A stretch of DNA of 64,000 nucleotides from Nocardia tengchongensis (lineage in GTDB: Bacteria; Actinomycetota; Actinomycetes; Mycobacteriales; Mycobacteriaceae): contig NZ_CP074371.1 of assembly GCF_018362975.1 (NCBI RefSeq), positions 3,596,001 through 3,660,000 of the forward strand. Reading direction: 5' to 3'. Positions 53,544 through 64,000 of this stretch are shown one piece after another (within the stretch, counting starts at the first letter, position 1; each line of letters begins with the position of its first letter). Below the pieces are notes generated by a model. The model was not told the DNA's origin, made no database searches, and saw only the letters and a list, made by a program, of their open reading frames with translations. The position numbers and the translations under genes are program-made.

Positions 53544-56500
53544 AGCCCACCCTTGCGGCGGAGGAGCTGCGCAAAAGCCTCACGCAGTACCTTACGACAA
53601 CCTTCGCCCTTGCCGAGCCGACTGTCCGTGAGGCCCTCGAACGCTTCCTCGAGGACCCTCAGCAAGGCATCTTCCGTGGCCCGTACCTGCGAATCCGCAC
53701 CAAGTTTCGCAAGGTGGACGAGAAGAAGTGGCGAAACCCTTTGCAGTGGACGCCCGCTGGTTTCGTCCCTCACCTGCACCAGGCGCGGGCGTGGCAGCGC
53801 CTGAGCACCCTGGGTAAGAACGCCGAGCCGTCGTTGATCACCACGGGAACCGGTTCTGGTAAGACCGAGTCGTTCCTGATCCCGGTCCTGGACCACTGCC
53901 GGCGGGAGCGCGCGGCCGGGCACCACGGGGTCAAAGCCGTATTCCTCTATCCCATGAACGCCCTGGCCACAGACCAGGCGCAGCGCATCAACGAATTGCT
54001 CACCCAAACCGGTATGGAGCAGGTCACGGCTGCTCTCTATATCGGTGACACCCCCGAGGTGGGCTATCAGAAGGTGATGACGGTGCGGTCGGAGATCCGC
54101 CGCAATCCTCCGGACATCCTCATCACCAACTACAAGATGCTCGATCTGCTGTTGCAGCGGGCCGATGATCTCCCGCTGTGGGAGGACGCCCGCATCGCCT
54201 ACATCGTGGTGGACGAGTTCCACACCTACGACGGCGCGCAGGCCACTGACGTGGCAATGCTGTTGCGCCGCTTGGCCGCCGTTACCGGGCATTCGCGGCC
54301 CGGGGAGCCGCTCGGTGATATCTGCCCGGTGGCAACCTCCGCCACTCTGGGTGAGGGCGGCGACAGTTCGGAGATCCGGAGGGTGGCCGAGAAGGTGTTC
54401 GGGGTGCCGTTCCCGGAGGCGTCCGCCATCGGCGAGAGCCGGCTCACCGTGGACGAATTCATGGATGAGCTGGATATCAGCCTGCCGCTGCCGAGTCCGG
54501 ACGAGCTGTTGAATTGTCCTGACCCGCTGCGGGTTCCGACGGCTATGGAGGATATCGCCGGAGCCGTCACCGGGTACACCAACCTCAATCCGGCTGAGCT
54601 GGGCCAGTACCTGCGCAAGCACATCCTCACCCATGCGGTGCTGGAGATCCTCAACGGCAATCAGGACCGGGGTCGGCCGCGCACCATGGAGGAGATTCTC
54701 GAGTCCCTGCCCAAGCGCGGTGCCTACACCTGGGGTGCGGCCATTCGCGACAACCCGCGCAAGGCGGCCGCGGCGCTGGCGCGGTTCATCGCGCTGCTGT
54801 CGGAGGCACGTGACCCGGAGAATCCGAAACAGCCCTGCTGCTCATCGAAACGCACGTCTGGGCGCGTGCGGTGTCGCGCTTGTTGCGGATGGTGAGCACG
54901 ACGGCGGCGTTCGGCTGGGAGGGCGAGCCTCCGGTCATGGACGATGACTCGCTGGTGGATCCACGCGGCAAGCGAATGTTGCCCGCGATCTACTGCCGTC
55001 ATTGTGGTCGCTCCGGGTGGGCGGCGTATTCGCCGGAACGCGATCCGGCTGAGCTGAATGTGAACCCGGACAAGATCTATCGGGCGAACGTGGGCACAGA
55101 GAACAAGCGGGTGCGCGCGTTCATCAAGGCCACCGACAAGGAGGTTGAGGCGAAGCTGCGCAGTTTGCTTGTGCTGGAGAACGATCGGGTGCGCCCGTTC
55201 GATCCGCAGGAGACCCTCAGCGATGAGACGGTGCACGTCCTGGGTGATGTATCCACCACCCCGGAGGCAAACAACCGGGCCGCGAACGACCGGTGCCCGG
55301 CCTGCGATACCGATGAAGGCATCCGATTCCTCGGTGCCGGTCTGGCGAGCTTGGCGTCGGTGGCCATCACTCAGCTGTTCGCCCGTGATCAGCTCGAGCC
55401 GAACCAGCGAAAGACCCTGCTGTTCAACGATTCCGTGCAGGACGCCGCGCATCGGGCTGGGTTCGTCGCCAACCGCTCCTACGCCTTCTCGCTGCGACGA
55501 CTGATCACCGACCGGTTGGGGGACACGCCGATCCTGTTGCACGACTTGATCGCCGAACTGGCCGCCGCGGCGACTGAGGGCGAGGTGCTGCCCGCAGTGG
55601 TGCCTCCCGATCTGCATGATATGCCCGAAATCGACGAGATTCTGGCGGAGACGACGACCGGCAGCCCGCGGGCGTGGAATCTCATCGGGGAACGGTTGGC
55701 GTTCCAAACCATCCTGGAGTTCGGGTTGCGGTCCCGGCAGGGACGCACTCTAGAACTGACCGGCACCGCCGCCGCCGAGGTTGTGCTCGAGAACCCTTTG
55801 CTGGCAGCGGATCTCGCGCGGGACGCGCATATGAAGGTGCAGTCCGGGCACATCGAGCCGCAGACCGAGGAACGCTATCTCGTCTTCGTGCGCGGACTGC
55901 TCGAGCGTATGCGCTACCGTGGTGCGATCAAGCACCAGTGGCTGGACGGCTGGATCGCGAATGCGGGTACCAAGCGGTTCGGCACCATCTGGGGCCGCCG
56001 CCCGGACGGTATGCCCGCGTTCCCGCGCGGACTGTCCGCGCCGACCTTCGTGCGTGACCGCGCCAAGAAGGGCTCCGAATTCGACGGTATCGAATCCGAT
56101 CAGGGCTGGATGCAGGATTGGGCGTCACGCTGTCTGGGCCTGGCGCGCGGGCAGGCGGGGGAATATCTGTCGAAGTTCCTGCCCATACTCGCCGCCGAGC
56201 ATGTGATCGCCAAACGCGTTGCCGGAGACGGGTCTACGCAGATCTATGGTTTGCAGCCGGGCCATATTCAGGTCCGCTTCCTGGAACATGACGAGGTGGC
56301 CGACGCGGGCATCGGCTGCGACCGCTGCTCCTGGCAGCAGACGGTGCACCCGGAGCGGATCGACGATTGGTTCGATCAGCCCTGCCCGCGATACCGTTGC
56401 GGTGGAACGCTTTCCGTGCGCGGACTGCTGGACCACAACGACTATTACCGGCACCTGTACCTGGGCAAGCCGTTCCGGGTGGTCACCGCCGAACACACCG

Positions 56501-59500
56501 GTTCGCTGACCCGTGCCCAGCGCGAGCAGGTGGAACAGCAGTTCAAGGAAGGAAAGCGTTACAACGACCCGAACGTCCTGTCCTGCACTCCCACATTGGA
56601 ACTCGGCATCGACATCGGTGACCTGTCCGCGGTTGTGCTCGCCTCGCTGCCGCCCGGGCCCGCCAACTACATTCAGCGCGTCGGTCGCGCCGGGCGCAAG
56701 ACCGGTAATGCCTTCCTGGTGACGCTTGTCGGCCGCACACCGCGGGACCTGTACTTCATTGATCAGCCGCTGTCGATGATCGACGGTGAGATCATCCCAC
56801 CCGGCAGCTACCTGTCAGCGGTGGAGATCCTGCACCGCCAGTATGTGGCGCACTTGGTCGACCTCGCCGCCCGAGATCGGTTACCGGGCGTGCTGCCGCT
56901 GCCGCGCCGCGCCTCGGCGTTGTTCGGCGAAACCGGTTGGCTGGCAGGCTTCGTACCCGCCGCGCTCGCCTCGCGTTCCGTCAAGCCGTTCCTCGACCTG
57001 TTCGGCGACACCGTCTCGCAGAGCGCGGCCGACGACCTGCGCGCCTTCGCAGTCTCTGGTCTCGCAGAGGCGGTGCGGGAGGCTGAACAAAGCTGGGGCG
57101 AGCGGCTGGCCGATCTGCGGGAACGGTTGTCACTCATCGACGCCGCGCTGAAAACCTCGCAGGACGACGCGGACAACCAGATCGTGAAGCGCTCGATGAA
57201 AGCTGAACGGCACGCGATCAACAAGCGCATCAACGAGATCGGTAGCCAGAGCGCGCAGGGAGCGATGGTGGAACTCGGCCTGCTGCCCAACTATTCGCTC
57301 ATCGACACCGCGACTGCGCTGGAAGCCACCATCACCTGGGACGAGGAAACCCGAAGGGGGACCGCGACTATCACAGCGAGGTCCGCGAATACCGCCGCCC
57401 GTCCAGCACCGCGCTCACCGAACTCGCCCCGGCAACACCTTCTACATGCGCGGCTACCAGCACGAGATCACTGGGCTGGACGTCGGCACCCCGAACCGGC
57501 AGGCGTGGGAACACTGGCGGGTGTGCCCCGACTGTGGGTACGTCCGCACCTCACGGGCGGTGGAGGACATCTCACCGTGCCCGCGCTGTAAGGCCCGCGA
57601 GATCGGCGACGCCGACGCTCTGCACAAGGTGTTGCGCCCCACCCGAGTATCGGCGCACGACCGCCGCGACGACGCCCGCATCCGCGACGACCAGGACGAC
57701 CGCAAACGCCGGTACTACGAAACCGTCACGGCCGTAGACATCGACCCCGCCGATATCGCCGAAGGCTCCTGGCGGCACACCAAAGCTGTGTTCGGCGTGG
57801 ACTTCACCCGGCGTGCGGCGGTCCGTCGTTTCAACCTCGGCACCACCCGTTACGACCGCCCGGCCGGCGACCGGTTCGCCGGAGAAGACTTGCGGCTGAA
57901 TCCGTTCCACACTTGCCCCGCCTGTGGCGGCACCACCGTGGACGGCCCGCCTGTCGGGTCGTCGAACGGCCTTGTCGCGCCGTCGATCTGGGAGAAGTCG
58001 CGGCAACACCACCGACCATGGTGCCCGTATCGCCGCTCGGCGCAGGACGCCGACTACCTGCGGCTGATCCTGGCCCACGAACTGGAAACCGAGGCGCTGC
58101 GCATCCTGCTGCCGGTTGCCACCCTGCGAGCCGAGGAAAGATCAGCGAGTTTCCACACCGCGCTGATGGCGGGCGTGGCCCGCAATTACGGCGGCGACCC
58201 GGCGCATCTGCAGATCGCGACCAGCCACCATGCCCGACCAGGACACCGGACGTCGCCGGCGTTTCCTGGTCCTGCACGACACCTTGCCGGGCGGTACCGG
58301 ATATCTGCACCGGCTGGCCAGTTCGGACAATTTCCGTGACGTGCTGACCGCAGCCCGCGGTGTCGTGGCCAATTGCCCATGTCAGGAAGAACTCCCGCCT
58401 CGGGCCGCCTGCCACCGCTGCCTGCTCTCCCACATCCCCAACGACAAATCCGAGTGGTACGACAAGGTCAGCCGTCTCGACGCGTTGGAGATGCTGAACG
58501 AACTGCTCGAGGACTGGGCCGTCGGGGAAGTGAGCGACACGACCAGATCTCATTGTGGGGATCAGGTGGAAAGCGAACTGGAGGCCCGATTCCTCGACGG
58601 GCTCACCAAATGGGCGAACCGCACCGACACCGAAGGCACGCTGGCCCGCGGCGAGTTGGTCGCGGGCAAACGGACCGCCGATCTGCGAATCGAAGGCCCG
58701 GCGGGCAGGTGCAGCATTGGAAGATGCTGTTGCAGAACACCATTCGCGGCACTCGTCCCGACGTGGTGTTCCGGCTGGTCAGCGATCAGCCGCAGGAGAT
58801 CTCGGTCTACCTGGACGGCTACGAGTTCCACGCTTCGCCCGCTCACAACCGGCTGGCCGACGACGCGCGCAAGCGGGCCCGGCTGCGAGCACACCGCGGG
58901 CTGGTCTTCCAGGTCACCTGGAACGACATCGATGATTGGGAGCTACGAGGTTTCGGCCCGAACACCTCGAAGGAGCCGCTGGTCGCGCCGTATCAGGGCA
59001 ATGCGCAGAATTCTGCGCGCACCCTCTATCAACGCTCCGGCCGCGACGCCGACGAGTTGGTCAAGACCATGTGGACCAACCCGGTGGACACCCTGCTCGC
59101 CTACATGACCGATCCTGACCAGAAATTGTGGTTGGCTCGCGCCGAGGCGGTGGTGGCCGGAGCGACCCAGACGGCGAAGACACCGCCGAGTGCCTCGGAC
59201 GTCACCGGTGTCGCCAAGCGGGTCACGGCGGCGCTGCAGGGTGATCAACTGCCCGCGGCGGAGAACGGCCGGATCGCGACCATCGCCGCCGCGGCACCCG
59301 GCCCGTTGGCGATCATCCTGGACCAGCGCAACGGCGCGACATGGAGTGCATTCACGGTCGTCGACGATCGCTCCGAGACCATCGAAGCCGATCCGGACGG
59401 GCACAAGAAACGCTGGGCCAACTGGCTGTATTGGGGAAATCTCCTGCAGTTCCTCGACTTCGGCGCGGGCGACAGCGCCCAACTGGCCCTCTCCGCCTTG

Positions 59501-59965
59501 GACGAGTTCGATGCGAGCCAGCTCGCGGCGGCGGGGGGCAGCGGCTTCCTCACCATGCTGAGCCTGCTGCCACTCGACGCCGACCTCACCGACGACACCC
59601 TGCCCCCACCGCCCCGCCGCGGACTTGAACCCGAACCGCGTCCCGTGCCCAGTGATCACGCCATGTCACCGGATTGGGCGGAGGCCCTCGACCTGCTCGA
59701 CCCGGACGAACTCGGTCTCGCCGAGCTGGCGCACGAGCTGGCTGTGCTCGCAGTGCCCGCCCCCGAGGTCGGCTATGAACTGGGAGAACACGCGTGGCAA
59801 GCTGAATTGGCTTGGCCCGCAGCGAAAGCGGCGGTGGTGCTGGCCGGAGACGACGATGAGGCGCGCAAGCGCGACGCTGCCTACGCGGAGGACGGCTGGC
59901 AGGCTCGACCCGCGTCGGGCTGGACGGCGACCGAACTCGCCGAACGGATCGGAGGAGAACAATGA
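53540..59965 (+). CDS. 2142-residue DEAD/DEAH helicase with DUF1998 and nuclease-like C terminus (DrmA-DrmB or DruE-like; five indels)
   Basis: One continuous protein once bases are restored at 54833-54835, 57356-57360, 57431-57432 and 58703-58705 and one removed at 58228-58229. The helicase (COG1205 type) has [12 protein letters not shown] near 99, [15 protein letters not shown] near 224, [13 protein letters not shown], and a C-lobe with [20 protein letters not shown] and [11 protein letters not shown] near 1050. Zn-type pairs CRHCGRSGW and CPACDTDEG interrupt it. Near 1590-1630 is DUF1998 ([22 protein letters not shown]...CHRC). After it lies a Vsr/DUF559-like region ([44 protein letters not shown]). 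DISARM encodes the first two parts as DrmA and DrmB; Druantia DruE is also a single giant. ATGA overlaps at both ends. Confidence 0.85.
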
Positions 59966-62087
59966 GCGGCGCGACCTTGCGAATGCTGGACAAGGCCTAC
60001 GAGGAGGTGCTGAAGCTGCCGCGGGCCGTCAAGGGCGCGATCTACGATTTTCAGCACAAGTTCCGGGAGAACCCGGATTCGCCTGGCCTGCAACTCAAAC
60101 AGCTCAAAGGCAATTCGCGGCTGTACTCGGCGCGTGTGAACCTGGACTATCGGGCGCTCATGTTGCACGCGGGCGACCAGGACTACGTGATAGTCGCGAT
60201 CAAACCGCGCCAGGAGGTGTACGACAACCTCGACCGATACGCCTACCAGATCAACCCGGTGAGCGGTGGCATCGAATTCGTGGACCTGGTGACCGCGGAA
60301 GCCGCCGTGCCCGAGGAACCCATCGGGCCCGCACCGCTTTTCGCGCAGTACTCCGATAGGACGTTGCTGGATCTCGGCGTGGCCGAACCGCTGCTGGCGC
60401 TGATCGCGAAGATCACCACCGAGGACGAGTTGCACGCGCTCATGTCCTTCGCCCCGCAGCTCACCTCGGAAGTGCTGCTGGAGTTGTTCGTCGGCAAGAC
60501 CCCTCAGGAGGTGATGGAGCAGATCACCGCGCCGGTGGCGGCCGCTGAAGCGGTCGACGCGGAGGACTACCAGGCCGCGCTGGAGCGTCCCGCCACCGTC
60601 ACCACCGAAGATGGTGCGCTGCAAGCGATTCTGGAGGAAGGCGACTTCGGGCGTTGGAAGGTGTTCCTGCATCCCACCCAGCGCAAGATCGTCGAACGCG
60701 ACTACAGCGGTCCCGCTCGGGTCAGCGGCGGACCGGGCACCGGTAAGACCATCGTCGCGCTGCATCGCGTCAACAAGCTGGTGGAGCAGGTGGGCCCGGA
60801 ACCGGCAAAGATGTCCTTCTCACGACCTTCAACACCAACCTCGCCGCCGATCTACGACAGCGTCTACTCGATCTGTCCGGGCCCGAGGTGCTGGATCGAG
60901 TCGACATCTTCAATATCGACAAGCTTGCGGTGAGGGTTGCCACCGAGGGCAACGGCAGCGCCGGGCGGCGGTGGATCAACGACGCCAAGGCTGTCGAGCA
61001 ATGGGAGCAGCTTCTCGCGGAACAGGATGAGCGGCAATGGGATCCGCAATTCCTGCACGACGAGTGGACCCAGGTCATCCTCGGGCAGGGTTTGACCACG
61101 CGCGCGGAGTACTTCAAGGCGCGTCGGGCGGGCCGCGGTCAGCGCATCGGCAGAGAAGCACGGGCCGCGATCTGGCGGCTGGTCGAACGGTACGTGAAGC
61201 GGCTGGACGAACAGAACATGTGGACGCTTCGACAGGTCGCCGAGCGGGCCGCTCTGCTGGAGACCGAGCGTGCCGAGACCATCGCGCGAGCGAACAGCAC
61301 CGCGCCCCAACACGGTAACGAGCTGCGGCATCGCTACCGGCACATCGTGGTCGACGAGGCGCAGGACCTCAGCCCGACGCACTGGCGGATGCTGCGCGCC
61401 ATGGTCGACGAGGGACCGAACGACATGTTCATCGCCGGTGACACCCATCAGCGCATCTATGGCCAGTATGCGTCACTCGGTCAGCTCGGCATCAATATCC
61501 GGGGGCGCTCGGCCAAATTGACCCTGAGCTACCGCACCACCCACGAAATCCTCGGCATGGCGGCGGCGCTGCTCGGCGAGGAGGAATGGGATGATCTCGA
61601 CGACGGCAACGACGATCTGACCGGCTATCGCTCGGTGCTGCGTGGGCCGCGGCCCGTGTTCCGGGCCTATCCGACCTGGGAAGCCGAATTGGACGGGATC
61701 GCCGAGCGGATCGCGGCCTGGAACGACGAGTCCGTTGCGGTCGCGGTGCCGGAGCGGTGGATGGCCGAGGCCGTGGCGAAGCGCTTGAGCAAAGCCGAGA
61801 TCGACGCGAGCGTGATCGGGCCGGACGGTCCCGGCGAGAACGCCGCTCCGGTGCACGTCGGCACCATGTACCGATTCAAGGGTCTGGAATATCAGCGGAT
61901 GATCCTCGCGGGTGTCGCGGAGGGCGCGCTGCCGGGCAGCCGCGTCCTGGAACTGAAGCAGACCGACCCCGCGCGCTATGGCACGGAGATCAAACGTGCC
62001 AGGTCGTTGCTATTCGTGGCCGCGACCCGGGCTCGGGACAGCATCGTGATCAGCTGGCATGGAAAGAAGAGCAGGTTCTTGCCGTGA
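59962..62087 (+). CDS. UvrD-type helicase with N-terminal RelE/ParE-like domain (one frameshift)
   Basis: 708 residues after adding one G at 60804-60805. Residues 1-95 (LDKAYEEVLKLPRAVKGAIY, LQLKQLKGNSRLYSARVNLD, YRALMLHAGDQDYVIVAIKP, EVYDNLDRYAY) have the pattern of a RelE/ParE mRNA-interferase fold. A helical linker follows. The SF1A helicase then has Walker A SGGPGTGKTIVALHR near 255, DEAQD near 465 (IVVDEAQDLSPTHW), GDTHQRIYG, YRTTHEIL, GTMYRFKGLEYQ and LLFVAATRARDSIVISWHGK. The break sits between Walker A and motif Ia and restores GKDVLLTTFNTNLA. Its GTGA overlap with the kinase downstream shows translational coupling. Confidence 0.85.
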
Positions 62088-62953
62088 AGACTCTGGCCGA
62101 CCGGTACCAGGTCACTTCCGCCATCGGGCGCGGTGGCATGGGGGAGGTGTGGGGTGGAAAGGACCTGCGCCTCAACCGGCCCGTCGCAATCAAACTGGTA
62201 GCGGCGGAATTCGCGAGCGACACCGAAACACGCCGGAGGTTCAACCGGGAGGCCAGAATCACCGCGCGGCTGCACCACCCGGGCGTGCCAGCGGTGTACG
62301 ACTTCGGTAGTGACGGTGAGCTCTTCCTCGTCATGGAGCTGGTCCCCGGGGATTCCGTCAGCATGCTCGTCGGCGAGCTCGGCGAGCTGCCGGTGAACTG
62401 GGCTGCGTGCATCGCGGCCCAGGTGTGCGCGGTGCTGGCCGCCGCGCACGAGGCGGACCTGATCCATCGCGACGTCAAACCAGGGAACCTCGTCCTCAGT
62501 CGCAATGGACTCGTCAAACTCATCGATTTTGGTGCCGCCACCTCGCTGCGGGCCGACGAGTACTCCGTTATCACGATGTGGGGCGATATTCCCGCATCAC
62601 TCGGCTACATGGCGCCCGAATTACTGGAAGGAGGACCAGCCGGCCGTGCGAGCGACCTGTTCTCAGTCGGCTGCCTGCTCTACGAACTCCTCACTGGTTC
62701 ACGCCCTTTCAAGGCCAGTTCGAATCGGGCATCTCGGCCGCCACGGATGAGTGACGTGCCGAGGCAGCTGGAAGATGTCACGTTTGGGCTGCTGGATCTG
62801 GATCCTGCGCACCGGCTGGCCGACGCTAGCTCAGCGCACGGACTCCTGATGCCATGGGTCAAGGGGCGTGCTTCAATTCCGGGATGGGTCGACCGCGACA
62901 TTTGCGATGACCCTGTTCAGATGTATGTGGATGCCGCGTCGCAGCGAATGTGA
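62084..62953 (+). CDS. Serine/threonine protein kinase, soluble (second in operon)
   Basis: A 289-residue minimal Hanks kinase. The glycine loop is GRGGMGEVWGG, ATP-binding K37 lies in PVAIKLV, the catalytic loop is HRDVKPGNL at 128-136, and DFG is intact (LIDFGAATS, 148-150). The substrate-side region contains MWGDIPASLGYMAPELLEGG and DLFSVGCLLYELLTGSRPF. The kinase fold ends near residue 260 and only ~30 residues follow, with no membrane segment or sensor. It differs from the first kinase of the operon (intact DFG, little tail), so the two are not a recent duplicate. The GTG at 62084 overlaps the UvrD stop. Last clearly coupled gene of the operon. Confidence 0.9.
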   Translation: MKTLADRYQVTSAIGRGGMGEVWGGKDLRLNRPVAIKLVAAEFASDTETRRRFNREARITARLHHPGVPAVYDFGSDGELFLVMELVPGDSVSMLVGELGELPVNWAACIAAQVCAVLAAAHEADLIHRDVKPGNLVLSRNGLVKLIDFGAATSLRADEYSVITMWGDIPASLGYMAPELLEGGPAGRASDLFSVGCLLYELLTGSRPFKASSNRASRPPRMSDVPRQLEDVTFGLLDLDPAHRLADASSAHGLLMPWVKGRASIPGWVDRDICDDPVQMYVDAASQRM

Positions 62954-63134
62954 TGCAGGCACAACCCGGTAGAGGCCGTCCATCGGCCTCGCCGTGGCGA
63001 GTGGGTGCAGCGCTTGCGCCCCGACGCAGGACGACTCCTAACAAGATCGAAACTGATCAAGGCCTCGGGTAGATTCGCGTAATCTGAACTGGCGCAATGT
63101 GAATACAGCCGAAGCAGGCCTGTAGGGGGAAGGG

Positions 63135-64000
63135 ATGCTGTCCGTGACGGAAGACACCAACCAGGGACATGAGCCGCGTGCATGGCTGATCCGCGGCGGT
63201 AGCCACGGGGAACGCGAAACCCAGGCGCTGACCGAGGGCCTCGCCATCGTGGGGTGGGAGGAAATGGGCGATCTGAAAGCCTATTCGACGTGGCCCGAGC
63301 TGATCTCGGCCCTCCAACTGGCCTACCCCGAGGTAGGTCGTGCGGTGATCGGGAACTGGGCTGGGCAGCTGTGGAAATTCGACACCGATATCCAGGCCGG
63401 TGACCACATTGTCATGCCGTTGAAGACCTCCCCTGGGCGAGTCGCGATCGGGCGAGTCAGTGGTCCGTACGAGTACCGTGTCGAGAAGCCCGCGGAGCTG
63501 CGTCATGTACGGAAGGTCGACTGGATCCGTCGCGATATCGCGTGGGAATCGATCCGGCCCGACCTGCGTGCGAGCCTCGGCTCGCTGCTGACGGTGTGCG
63601 GGTTGGTGCGGCACGATGCCGCTCGCCGCATCGCGCATCTGGCCGAGGATGGTGTCGATCCTGGGTACGCGGGAGAGGCGGAGGTCACCAGTGCAAGTGA
63701 ACTGCTGGACGACGCCGCCAGCCGAGAAGCCGGCGCCCTGCGCACCCTCACTATCCGCAACCTCCTCGAGCATTGGGGTGCCGAACGGCGAACTGCCGCA
63801 GCTGTCTCCACGATCAAATCCGATCTTGCGGGCAAGGGGCTGACGACTCGGCCTCCGTTCACCGAGGGCGACCTCAGTGCCGTCGTCGCGCTCGTTCCGC
63901 TCGGCACTGAACCTGACGCCGAGTCGACGCTTGGTTACGGCACGACCGAAGTTGAAGATGTGAGCGAGCCCGAACCCATGTCGCGGCGACTCGGTAGCCT
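63135..64000 (+). CDS. Restriction-system-like protein (3'-partial, runs off window)
   Basis: An open frame from ATG 63135 (GTG 63144 also possible; AGGGGGAAGGG lies just upstream) to the end of the window, at least 288 residues. The N-terminal ~110 residues (RAWLIRGGSHGERETQALTE, GLAIVGWEEMGDLKAYSTWP, NWAGQLWKFDTDIQAGDHIV, MPLKTSPGRVAIGRVSGPYE) match the modification-sensing N-terminal domain of Mrr-type and similar restriction proteins. ELRHVRKVDWIRRDIAWESI and LTIRNLLEHWGAERRTAAAV follow, the second looking like a winged helix or CBS-type start. A nuclease domain would be expected beyond the window. 181 bases, without an obvious gene, separate it from the operon. Confidence 0.65.
   Translation, partial: MLSVTEDTNQGHEPRAWLIRGGSHGERETQALTEGLAIVGWEEMGDLKAYSTWPELISALQLAYPEVGRAVIGNWAGQLWKFDTDIQAGDHIVMPLKTSPGRVAIGRVSGPYEYRVEKPAELRHVRKVDWIRRDIAWESIRPDLRASLGSLLTVCGLVRHDAARRIAHLAEDGVDPGYAGEAEVTSASELLDDAASREAGALRTLTIRNLLEHWGAERRTAAAVSTIKSDLAGKGLTTRPPFTEGDLSAVVALVPLGTEPDAESTLGYGTTEVEDVSEPEPMSRRLGS

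Overview
The window is high-GC DNA from an actinomycete of the Nocardia type. This rests on the complete rRNA operon (16S-23S-5S with no tRNA in the spacer), the lipB-lipA-DUF4191 and sucB neighbourhood familiar from Corynebacteriales, an ESX/WXG100-type secreted-toxin locus, and a terminal NRPS module. I used no database search; every family call is from motifs read by eye.

Layout. 1-4732: end of an NRPS assembly line (C-A-PCP-TE) with a coupled FAD monooxygenase. 4860-7211: a degraded small gene, an RDD membrane protein and a Tat-exported esterase. 7273-10389: DUF4191 protein, a DHA2-type MFS exporter and its divergent TetR regulator, with repeated operator-like boxes between them. 10393-17925: an EF-G-like GTPase, then lipoate synthase, lipoyl transferase, a GNAT acetyltransferase, an epimerase-like protein and the two-lipoyl-domain E2 enzyme. 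These form a lipoate synthesis and use cluster on the minus strand. 18616-25553: a small unknown protein, leucyl aminopeptidase, a lipoprotein, a second EF-Tu of Streptomyces type, a sugar porter, a small unknown and another FAD monooxygenase. 25584-31232: the rRNA operon with promoter, boxA-like leader, 23S processing stem and terminator.

The accessory half begins just after the rRNA terminator. 31290-35077 is a polymorphic-toxin locus: a SUKH-3 immunity-like protein, two WXG100-like partners, a large toxin, and a second copy of the toxin's C-terminal domain fused behind an immunity-like domain. A helicase remnant follows at 35144-35491. 35542-42467 is a minus-strand run of seven genes (CoiA-like, DGQHR/DndB-like, DUF4352-like, lipoprotein, coiled-coil, DEDDh exonuclease, zinc-ribbon-like). 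Divergent from it, 42619-62953 is a translationally coupled seven-gene plus-strand operon: HTH-N6-methylase-specificity fusion, Ser/Thr kinase, SNF2 helicase, giant PglX/DrmMI-like methyltransferase, a 2142-residue helicase-DUF1998-nuclease-like protein, a RelE-like-UvrD fusion, and a second Ser/Thr kinase. A restriction-system-like gene follows and runs off the window. I read this as a DISARM-related defence system in an unusual arrangement. It is the strongest candidate here for an undescribed system.

Data quality matters. About a dozen single-base indels, mostly in short G/C runs, break otherwise well-conserved genes. Restoring one base at each site gives a whole number of codons every time. 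I therefore treat these genes as probably intact in the organism and annotate them across the breaks.
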